From Craterostigma plantagineum (Eukaryota > Streptophyta > Magnoliopsida > Lamiales > Linderniaceae): 64,000 nucleotides of DNA. Numbering within the stretch: the first letter of the stretch is position 1; every line of letters starts with the position of its first letter. Below are positions 12,272 through 21,165 of this stretch, one piece after another. Location of the stretch: the NCBI GenBank assembly GCA_027422505.1, contig JAPQWV010001418.1, forward strand, positions 25,001 through 89,000. The letters run 5' to 3'. The notes beneath the pieces were generated by a model that searched no databases, had not been told where the DNA came from, and worked only from the letters and a program-made list of their open reading frames with translations. Position numbers and translations under genes: made by a program.

Positions 12272-13080
12272 TTTGAGAATTTTGGGGAGCGGTAAGAGAT
12301 TTGGCATGATCGTTCCTCTTGAGCGTAAGGCATATCGTCTCAAGTTGCAATAAGCGACGCCATTGTCTATAAGCAAAGATGCAAGAAGCTTGTTGGAAAA
12401 AGAGGTTTATCATGTGATCCTTTTCGTCGCAAGCTGCTTGGGGTAATTCAGCTCTCTAGCACGTTTTGGGAATGGTACGGTGCTTCTAACAAGCTGTGCT
12501 CTCTTGAGATTACCACTTGTTGGTTCACGGATCCGACGAAGATGATATCAGAACCTATTGCCGCTGCAGAGGCGAAAACAAGATGCAGAACCTTACAGTT
12601 TTTGCGGAAGTAAGAAGGTTTAGCCTTTTATGAGTGCATTTTTCACTTTGAAATTGAGAAAAAGTCTTACAGTTATCGTATATTTATTTTGTATCAAAAC
12701 TCGTAAACATGTAATAATATCTAGTGCATACAGAGACGAACAACAGGTCTTTAATAACTGTGCTTCTAACATGTTATGCCATGAAATTTCTGATCTATGA
12801 TATACTTCAGAGAAAACATCGCCACGCAAAAAACAGGAAGATCGTCTTGTTCTACAGGCTTCTCGTTCTAATTCTTCAGTAGATATCTGCAGCAATAAAC
12901 AAATTATTACACCGTTATGTTTCCTACTAGAGAAGAAGGAGTTGTGATCCATACATACATCGGTCCAGAGCACCCTTCCCTTGCCATAGAGGATTTAGCC
13001 CCATGCCCTAGCCTCCCGTTCTCGGGACCCAAAGAATCCTTATCGTACTACGTCAGCGTAGATTATTTCATTCCCATTTT
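12272..13080. other. Region upstream of the small gene; uncertain coding
   Basis: Two stretches look protein-like: a plus-strand frame around 12430-12615 and a minus-strand frame at 12620-12973 (contains STEELEREACRTRR). Neither matches a family I know and the two oppose each other. They may be exons or remnants of a minus-strand gene. Confidence 0.25.
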
Positions 13081-13084
13081 ATGA

Positions 13085-13175
13085 ACTAAAAAAGCCCAAA
13101 TACGACCAAGCCCGTACTCTAAATCTAGGGCTTCGCCTGAACCAATCCTATAAATCAAACCAAGAACAGCTCTTG
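13085..13175 (+). promoter_or_regulatory. Promoter-like segment
   Basis: Contains AGCCCA and AAGCCCG motifs (the reverse complement of TGGGCY, the plant site II element common in housekeeping, ribosomal and snoRNA promoters), an AGGGCTT motif and a TATA-like CCTATAAATC near 13147. A good donor (CTG/GTGAGC) follows near 13187. Inference: start of a plus-strand transcript with a short first exon. Confidence 0.4.
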
Positions 13176-13738
13176 CACAATATCTCTGGTGAGCTGCAAA
13201 GTTCCATCCTTTTTTCCTCTGTAAATCCGACGTTTAGCCTAATTGCTTTTCTGATTAAGCACTTAGTCTCCCGGGCTTGTCTGATCTGTTTGGATATGAA
13301 GTTCGAAGCCCCAATACTCGTGCAAAATTGACGCCGTCAAGTGTTGCAGATTTGTCCAATGGCCAATCTGTGTCAATCGACTGCTATAATCCTTTTGTTC
13401 TACCTTGAGTTGTTATGATCTGCCTCTCCTCACCTTTAGCATTTTTTCCTGATAATTCGTAATAGGAATTATGCTAGTCATGGAGGCAGAGATTTTAATG
13501 CGGTATTCACGTGGGGGTTTATACGTATCTCATGGTTTTTCCTCTAAAAATGTCCGCTAAATATTCAGCGATCTTCAATTTATCTTTTCGTTATTTTTAC
13601 TTTATCCAATGGCTATGATTAGTTTATTATCCGCGCTTCTGAGATCTGCGATCCATGAAGCATAAACAAAATAAATGGTTGATTTTCTTGATATGAGCCA
13701 TTGAAGATTCGAAAGGTTTGAATTTTTGTTAAATTCCA

Positions 13739-13819
13739 GGCTGTGATGATTGTTAACTATACGCCAGTTCTGCTTCAGAAAATTCTTGATCGATAGAGCT
13801 GTTTAATGAATCTGAGCTA
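13739..13819 (+). ncRNA. Candidate box C/D snoRNA
   Basis: Box C GTGATGA at 13743-13749 and box D CTGA at 13812-13815 are spaced as in a box C/D snoRNA. The segment before box D (GTTTAATGA, 13801-13809) is complementary, with one G-U pair, to the conserved 18S rRNA stretch TCATTAAAT. The fifth base upstream of box D then falls on the A of TCA, the site I recall as methylated A99 in human 18S (SNORD57 target). The terminal stem is weak and no sure C'/D' pair is seen. It would lie in the intron after the promoter-like segment. Confidence 0.35.
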
Positions 13820-14914
13820 TTATATTATATTGTCTTTTTTCTGATCTAAAGATTGGCTTTTTGCTTATGATGGTTTGTTGGGAGCAGTAGTGAATCCAAT
13901 GCCCTGAAAAGGAAGAACCCTTTGTGAAGCCACGCTGCAATTGATTATAAATTCACTTCTTACTGAGATAATTCATGGCTTTCGACCTTTGATTTGAATT
14001 TGAAATTCATTTTGGTTTGGTTTGAGTTCAACTATACTCTTTACCCTTAATTTCTTCCCTTATGGGTTTTGGGTCTGAAGAGCTCATAGAGTGTTGTGTT
14101 GTCATCAGCTTGGTCTCTTTTTCATTATCACGAGATTGGAGTTAAATAACAGCACTATATTTCTGAAAAAATCTACCTCCCTTGTCCCAAAAAAATCGTC
14201 CGCTCTATCTGGAATTTGATTGAATAAAGCATAAATTTTATTCAGCTAATCGAGCTCTTTTCTTGAATCATACTACGCACAAATGATAAGCCTTGTCAAG
14301 TCTCGTCTTTCCTTTGGAGGGACTAGAAAAAATATCTTATCTTAAACTTTTGATTGGAGGACGTGTTTTACAAATGATGACATGGTTTTATTTTTTTTGG
14401 CCGTGAGAACGTTTTTTCCTCTTATTAGAAGGTTTTAAAAGATATGATGGAATTAATATTTTGGTTAGTCGCGAAGCTTTGGTCAAGTTAATGACCTTGG
14501 GAGGTGTTTGGAATGAAAGCTCGTTTTTCTTTACGGTATGCAACAATCCACTCTCCCACTTACAATAGTCCTTTTTTTTTAGGTTTTGAACACGTGTTTT
14601 TTCTCCTAGCTAGAGGTATTCACACTCGGAAAATGAGTCTAGTTCGCGTAGCCAGGCGAAAAATGTGTTAGATTCCCCAACAACGTAACTCGTGAATTCG
14701 ACCCCCAGCGGTAACTTATCTCAGTCATTGTGGATTGAGGATGATACACATGGGCCTAAAGGATTAGCCTCACTTATAGCCAATGACGGGGTCAATAGGA
14801 ACCAGGTTTCATTAATTGAGGGGTCCATAGTTAAACTAAAAGTTTATAATTGGGGTCCAACTGTGAATATTAGAAAATCTATTGAGATCACAAAAAATGT
14901 AAGCAAAAATGTTC
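13820..14914. other. Non-coding DNA, possible intron/transposon remnant
   Basis: No protein motif. Around 14690-14900 the sequence has the GGGGTCC-rich style of some hAT terminal regions, and a TIR-like AGATCCGTCCCTG occurs at about 15883-15895. It may therefore be the left part of an element into which the retroposon inserted. Not proven. Confidence 0.25.
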
Positions 14915-15743
14915 TTAGGAACCCTCCTCTCTCTCTCGAAACCCTCCTCTCTCTTTGTAGCCGCCAACTCCCAAACAACCCACCCCAAAAATATTCTCCT
15001 TCACCGCTACCACCTCTCCCATTCCCACAGCTACTACCAAGACAGCTCTTGCAGGCGCGGTCGTCGTGCTCCCCGTCCTCCGGCGAGGACGGGGAGCGGC
15101 ACTTTCTATTTTTGTTTTTTTTTCTTTCTTTTTCTAGTTTAGATATTTTCTTAGTTGTGGGTTTTCATCGCCGCCATCTTGCACCACTGCCTCACCGCAG
15201 CCGTCACACCACCGCCAGCTGCCGCCTCTGTTCGTTGCTGCCGTGCCGCCACTGTCTCCGTCTTGCCGCCGCCTCAACCTCACCACCACTGTCTACGCCT
15301 CGCCGCCACGTCTATGCCTCGCCGGCCGTCAACCGCAACCACCATCCACTCTTGAGTCTCTCATGCGGAGCTCGTTTCTCTCGATCCATGTGTCGAGAGC
15401 TTTTTCTCCCTTGTGGAGCCCCAGTCCGATGAAGATAAAAATCCAGAAGTCGAAGGTCAAGTGAAAGTGAAGAGTATCGTAGATTTAGCTTAATAGCTTT
15501 TTCTATTATAGGTTCTTTAGTTCTTGGTCGTAGATAATGGTTTTGTTTTCTGTCGGTGTTTGTCCCTTGTGGACTTTTTTCTCCCATGTGGGAGTGTTGT
15601 TCCCCATTTTGGGGTGGTGTTTTGCTCGTCTGTGAGCCTTCGTTCTCCCGATTGACGATGTACCGGTGAGACCCTTTGGGCTATTTAGCCCCTGTATCTT
15701 TGTTATTTATACAAGCTATAGTTTCCGGAAAAAAAAAAAAAAA
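14915..15743 (+). mobile_element. Hairpin-rich poly(A) retroposon, copy 1
   Basis: One of four related units (others at 39107-39960 minus, 51046-51817, 57080-57830). Layout: CT-rich start; a G/C hairpin at 15069-15096 (CTCCCCGTCCTC pairing with GAGGACGGGGAG); a T-rich tract; a CCG/CCT-rich block; a conserved 3' third with hairpins CTCCCATGTGGGAG (15581-15594) and CCCCATTTTGGGG (15602-15614); then a poly(A) tail. The 5' end and target duplication were not resolved for this copy. The 246-codon frame across it is a by-product of the proline-rich repeat. Confidence 0.65.
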
Positions 15744-15990
15744 GATTAGAGCCCAAGCCAGATTAACTTAAAAAGTTGATGTTTTTCTCTAAGCTACACA
15801 TTATATACGTAAAATTAATTCGTAAACTTTTGGTATTAACGATTTCGCCGGGGGGGTCAATGGACACTCCAAGCCCCTACATAGATCCGTCCCTGCTAGC
15901 CTGTTCATTTTACAGATGTCAAGTAGATTTTGATTCACTTCAAACTAAATTCAGTCTGACTGTAGGGACAACAATGAAGTTATGTGGAGA

Positions 15991-16346
15991 TAGGCTGTCA
16001 AAACGGGCCGATGGGCTGGGCCGGCCAGTAGCCCGCCAAATCCCGCCTTTGGCTGGCCGGGCGCGGGTAAGCGTTGTCCGCCCTATAGGCTGGTAGCGGG
16101 CTTGTCCTGCCCAAAATTATTTCTAATCAAATCTAATCTCGCTCGTTAATAATAGTTTATTTATATTATTAAACTTGACTAAATAAAAAATCGAAGCTAA
16201 AAAATAAAAACCTACATATCTATTTGTATATCAATATTTAATACAAAAAATTATTTTATTTATACCTGGCGTGCTTGCCCGCAGACCCGTTCCTTGGCGG
16301 GCCTCAAAAATGGTAGCCCGGGTCGCGAGCCCAATTGCCAACTCTA
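15991..16346. mobile_element. hAT non-autonomous element (GC-rich ends)
   Basis: 356 bp flanked by a perfect 8-bp duplication TGTGGAGA (15983-15990, 16347-16354). Ends are TAGGCTGTCAAAACGGGC and, reverse-complemented, TAGAGTTGGCAATTGGGC. Subterminal GGCCGG/GCCCGCC repeats surround an AT-rich centre without coding. It sits about 175 bp upstream of the RNase P subunit start. Confidence 0.85.
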
Positions 16347-16522
16347 TGTGGAGATACTACAAAAATTTAGGGCTAGGCCTACTAATGAGGCCCAAAAGAA
16401 AACCTTTCAAGTTTTACGATCATCGGCCTCTTGTCAAGTGTAGTAGCCATGGCGGCGAAGCTGTTTGTTGAAATTCCCAACAGAGGACAAAAACTCTCAC
16501 GGCGAGCGACGTCGACAACGAC

Positions 16523-19500
16523 ATGGTGCGAAAGGGGGGAGCAATAGGGGACCAAACTCCGCGGCGGTTCCTCGCCGAGGGCCGACGACTCTGAGGCAGC
16601 AAGCCGCCCTCGAGAAACACGGCAATGTTAAAACCATCAACGTGAGTGCTGAAACTATGCTGAAGCTCGACCATCTAAAGAGTATCGCCTCGTGGGCCGC
16701 GGAAGCTCGTATACCTCAATTGGCCGCTTTCTACGGCCGGAGATACGCCGCCACGGCGGAGGAGGCCGGTGTACCGCCCGACCCATCGTTGTTCTATTGC
16801 CAAAGGTTGATCTTTTTTCCGTTCTTTTTAGCCCCTTGTGTAGATTAACTCGATTCTGGTTTCAATAAGCTTCATATTTGTTAATGTTTCTTTGTTTCCC
16901 GTAGATTCTTGGTTGTTGAGGAAGTCCACGTAGTCTGACATCTTTGCGGGATCGTCGATCTATTTTAAGATTGTTGGCTGGGAAAGAAAAATATTCGAAG
17001 ATTGTGTAGCACACAATTTCCTTAAAATAGATTCGCTCCCTCACGTATGTGCTAGAGGTTTTTTACGAGCGTCTATTTCCCAGGATACTTCGAAAATACG
17101 GCGTTCGTTTTAGCACAAAAACGACACCGACTACGAACGGAAAAGAACGATAGCAGAAATAATTTTGAGAGATATTTATATGTTTCTTTCTTTTATTTTT
17201 CTTATTATTTTTGTTGTATTTTTTTCCTTAGGCCAAATGACCTATTTATAGCCAAAAATATTGAATAAAAAATATATATATTTTTTTTAATGATGAAACA
17301 CACGTTGGTTTTTGAGTTGAGTTGAGGAGTGGTTATAAATAGGCATGGCAATGGGGCGGGTATGGGGCGGGTTTTGCCGGACCTGAGACCCGCCCCGGTT
17401 ACTTTTCCCCGGACCCGGGACCCGCCCCGCCCCGTTTCGGGTCTAGACCCGCCCCGCCCCCGGTCAGACCCGAGCGGGTCGGGTCCAACCGCCAGACCCG
17501 GCTTCTATTTTTTTTTTTTAAATTCTAACATTACCTTACACATTCAAGGACAAAACATAAACAAAATAACTAAAAATGAAACAGCAAGCAAAATATTAAT
17601 CAAAATGCAGAGAATGATCAAATGCATACCAATATTCATAAATTCACTCGATGAACACAATCTAAACCACAAGCAAGAAGCAATATTCTTGAGTCTTGAC
17701 CCACAAACAATAATGAGATTCAATATTTCAGCCGCAAAATACTAATCAAACCAGCAAATACAACTAGGTCGTAGTCCCGCTAACACTTTCTTCGGTATCC
17801 TCTTCTTCTTCATCCAATACGACCGGACACTTCAAATTATCAACTTTCCGAGAAGTTCCTGGAAAGAAAAAATATTAAATATAGGAACAATTGACAACAA
17901 AAAATTAATAGAATAAGATAGATAATTCACTTACCATTCACCTCGTGCAACAACCCGACGAGTGCACATCAATGCTTCCAACACGAGTGCTACATCAATA
18001 CTTGACACCATTAGTCTTCCACCAAACCTTGATTGTATATATTCTTGAATATGGTTGGAGGCTAGCAACAAACCTTCGAAACCCAATATGCTCTACCATG
18101 CTTAGTGGATAATCATGTAAAATAACCATGATAGCTAGCTCATGTCTTGACTTTTCTTGACTGAAAATATGCGTCGCGAGTTCTTGACCTCCACTTAATT
18201 TGTTATTTGCAGTCATGAGACATTGACGAATGTCCATCTTCCTTGGTCGCTTTTTGCACGCTTTCTCGTAATGCTTGAGTAAATGAGTTGTTCCATATCC
18301 ACTCGGAGCTTTGAGATGGGCTTTGCAATATTTGCACTCCCCATACCACATCTCCCCAATTTTAATTCTATCAAAGTGGTCCCACGCCGCTGATGACGTT
18401 CGCTTTCTCTTGCCACTAACATCATTTGCGTTGTCTTCATCCGTATTATTTGTCTGTGAATTGCCTTCTGGGGCCTGAGTGCTGCCCTGCAAATTAATTG
18501 ATGGCTGAGATTGAGCATTATCTCCTCCCTCACCTTCCATCTGAAAAAAAAGGCATGAATTCTGTGAGCAAAAACCCATAAAAATTCGTTTTTGGTGGGG
18601 AACAGAGACAAACGAGTTGAGCTACGAAATATACAGCATAAACTCAAAGCTCTGAAAAAATTGAACTCTTTATCCAACCACAGTGTAGTATTAAAAAATT
18701 AACTATGAACTAAATCGAACAGAAGAAAAATACCTCTTTGTCCGTTTCTTTCTCTGCGTCAATGGGACAAAGTGGGGGAGGCCGTTCACAGCTGAGGCAA
18801 CCCTTCACTGCTGAGGCAATACGGCACTGTGGGGAGGCTGAGGAGGTAAGGTGAGGGCTGAGGCTGCTGCTGAGTTGAGAGGTGAGCGGCAGAGGTGAAC
18901 ATGGCAGAATCAACCATCCACAGCAGCAGCGCTCAACAGCCCACCAACCCCCGTAAGCGTCCAAGCATTGGTCCTCCACGCCTTGATGCAGGCCGCAAAT
19001 CTCTACTATGAGGAGGTGAGGTGAGGGCTGACGCTGCTGTGGTGAATGGCAGAGGTAAGGAGGTGAGGTGTGTTGTGGAGTTAAGAGGCGAGCGGCATAT
19101 ACCAAGGGAGAAAAACTAAAACCCTAACTCTAATAATTAATATAATATATATCTATATATATATATATTATATTACATAAATTCGTTCGGGGCGGGTCTC
19201 GGGGCGGGGTTGGGCAACCCGAGACCCGCCCCGAACCCGACCGGGTTGGGCTCTTTAAGGCCCATAACCCGCCCCTTAACCCGAAAATTTAAAAAAAAAC
19301 CCTCCCCAACAGGGGCGGGTTTATGCAGGTTCGGGTCTCGGACCCGGCCCATTGCCATGCCTAGTTATAAAAACCACTCAATTACAAAACCACCAATCCC
19401 AACTTCTAGAAGTTGGGCCTTTTAGAAGTTGGGCCGCTATTGGGTCAAACCGAAGCCCAATAACATTTCAAAGCCCACTTCAATAATAAAATAATTTTTT

Positions 19501-20371
19501 TAAATTAATTCTCATTCACAAAAGATAATTTATAAATCAACTATAATATAAATTATCTAACAATATTCATCAGTAGCATGCAAGAATTGGGAGTTCAAAT
19601 TGGGTTTGTTGTTAGATAGGAATTAGGATTTAGGGTTTAGTTAGACTGAATTTTGAAGCTTGATTTCTATTCCCATTAAGATCCATGAAGTTTATGCTTC
19701 TATGAATGAAGGGTTCGAAACCTTAGCTTTTCTGATGATATTCTTTGAAATAACACTTTTGGCCTTCGAACAGATGCGAATCGATCCTAGAACCGGGCAC
19801 AAACTGTACGGTTCGGGTCGAACCGAACAAGGCAAGAAGAAGACGCAGGCGATGTAAGAACCCTACTAATAATAATAATCCTTTACCACCACCACAGAAC
19901 TATATCGTCTACACTTGTGAAGTCTGCTCCCATCGTAACGCTATGAGGGGAACACCAAAGGGCTATGCGCAGGAGATGTTTGACCCAAGAACCAAAGATC
20001 GACGCCCTCCAACATCAAAACCATGCTCAGAATCTGCAGATATTAATATCGGTGTGCCAATTGTGAGTGGCGAAGGAGGAGAACCGAACGAGCCCTTAAC
20101 GACTACTGCTCCATTGCCAGGCAATACTCCTACGCTTACGTTGTTGGAATCGAAGACTTGGGGAAGAAGGTCGGGCGCGAAGAAGACAGTCACCAAGCGC
20201 TTAGGAGCTTCTTTTACTTCTTTGTCTGAAGCTGATGGAGAGAAATCTATGGCTGCTTTGAGCAAGAAAAGGAGGAAATCTGGGATGAGTCTGAAGGAGA
20301 TTGCTGAAAGAGATAATCGCCAGCAAGGCGGGCTCAAGTTTGACAACATATCTATTCTTTTTGATCTGTAA
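16523..20371 (+). CDS. RNase P Rpr2/Rpp21-domain subunit
   Basis: Member of the Rpr2/Rpp21/SNM1 family, zinc-binding protein subunits of RNase P/MRP that act in nuclear tRNA 5' maturation. Exon 1 (16523-16805) encodes a helical part (LDHLKSIASWAAEARIPQLA then PPDPSLFYCQR). Exon 2 (19774-20371) continues CESILEPGTNCTVRVEPNKA, a poly-Arg stretch, and YTCEVCSHRNAMRGTPKGY. The Cys pairs split between the exons (C-x2-C and C-x2-C) form the zinc site. Splice phases agree (CAA AG / A TGC). The lysine-rich C-terminus is variable. The intron of about 2.97 kb holds a complete hAT. The likely start, MVRKGG at 16523, is out of frame with the rest by one base in a run of six G (16534-16539), so this is either a base error or a real frameshift. 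Other ATGs do not give the frame. Confidence 0.8.
17340..19363 (-). mobile_element. hAT element with truncated transposase, inside RNase P gene intron
   Basis: 2024 bp flanked by a perfect 8-bp duplication GTTATAAA (17332-17339, 19364-19371). Ends TAGGCATGGCAATGGGGCGGG and, reverse-complemented, TAGGCATGGCAATGGGCCGG are near-identical TIRs followed by CGGGACCCGCCCC-type subterminal repeats. The interior encodes the N-terminal part of a transposase on the minus strand. It lies wholly within the intron of the Rpr2/Rpp21 gene. Confidence 0.92.
17995..18540 (-). pseudogene. hAT transposase fragment with BED zinc finger
   Basis: The frame begins MEGEGGDNAQSQPS (ATG near 18540) and shows a BED finger: AAWDHFDRIKIGEMWYGECK, YCKAHLKAPSGYGTTHLLKHYEKAC, with Cys, Cys, His and His/Cys in order. 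A segment resembling the RICESLEEPER/DAYSLEEPER family follows (HELAIMVILHDYPLSMVEHIGFRRFV), then the frame stops. The catalytic core and C-terminal dimerisation domain are missing, so it is a deletion derivative. Its N-terminal fragment could still bind DNA if expressed. Confidence 0.75.
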
Positions 20372-21165
20372 TGTAACGAGTCCGCCTTCGAAAGGCTTCT
20401 GCTTTGTTAACATGCTGATTTATTATTATTATTTTTTCATTGCAAATGGAGGAGGGCTGATGCTGTCCAGCTTTATTTGTATAATTGAGGGGGCTCTACA
20501 TTCTGGTATAATTGCTACCAGAGTTGGTATAATGTCCAGGCTTTATTTATATAAAATTGTAATAAAGTTATTTTATTGTTGGTATAATGTCCAGGCTTTA
20601 TTTATATAAAATTGTAATAAAGTTGTTGATATAATTAGCGATAATAATCAAACAGTTGATATGATGTCCACTTTTTTGAAATATTATAACGTTATTTATT
20701 GGTATGATAACGGGGTATAATTTGTACTATTTTGGTATAATAACAAAATCAGTTGGTATAATGTCCAATTTTGTGGTATAAAATTACAATACCGTTAGTT
20801 ATCAGTATAATAAAGGAAATATATGGTATATTTCTACAATTTTTTGTATAATAGTAAATTCAGTTGGTATAGTGTCCAATTTCGCGTTATAAAATTAGAA
20901 TAGCGTTATTTGTTGGTATAATAACGAAAACAGTTGGTATAACTTCTATAATTTCTGGTATAATTTCAATTTTATTGGTATAATAAAGAGTTATGAAATT
21001 CATGGAAAGTAATTGTTCAGCATTTTTGAACGTATGTGACATGGGTATTTTCGTCTTTTCAACCTTGAAAAGACCATTCAAACTGGACATGAATAACTTA
21101 ATCAAATCAGGTGAATAGGAAAAAATCTTTCTAGGGGTATTTAACAGTAAATTCAAATCCTGAGC
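20372..21165. repeat. TTGGTATAAT-type repeat region
   Basis: AT-rich DNA with many dispersed copies of (G)TTGGTATAATGTCC and variants at irregular spacing. It ends in a segment (GTATTTTCGTCTTTTCAACC, near 21042-21061) shared with the end of a similar region at 31.1-31.8 kb. No coding. Probably the sub-repeats of a foldback-type element. Confidence 0.6.

Noticed and set aside
12620..12973. 117-codon minus-strand frame with charged helices
   Set aside because: Protein-like in part but no family match, no splice support, and an opposing frame nearby.
13869..13905. Second box C/D-like pair (ATGATGG ... CTGA)
   Set aside because: Too short for a snoRNA and without a recognisable rRNA target.
14692..15432. 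246-codon plus-strand frame rich in Pro, Ser and Arg
   Set aside because: It lies across retroposon copy 1; the composition follows from CCG/CCT repeats and there is no domain.
15760..15895. Possible right end of another hAT (AGATCCGTCCCTG)
   Set aside because: No matching left end or duplication found.
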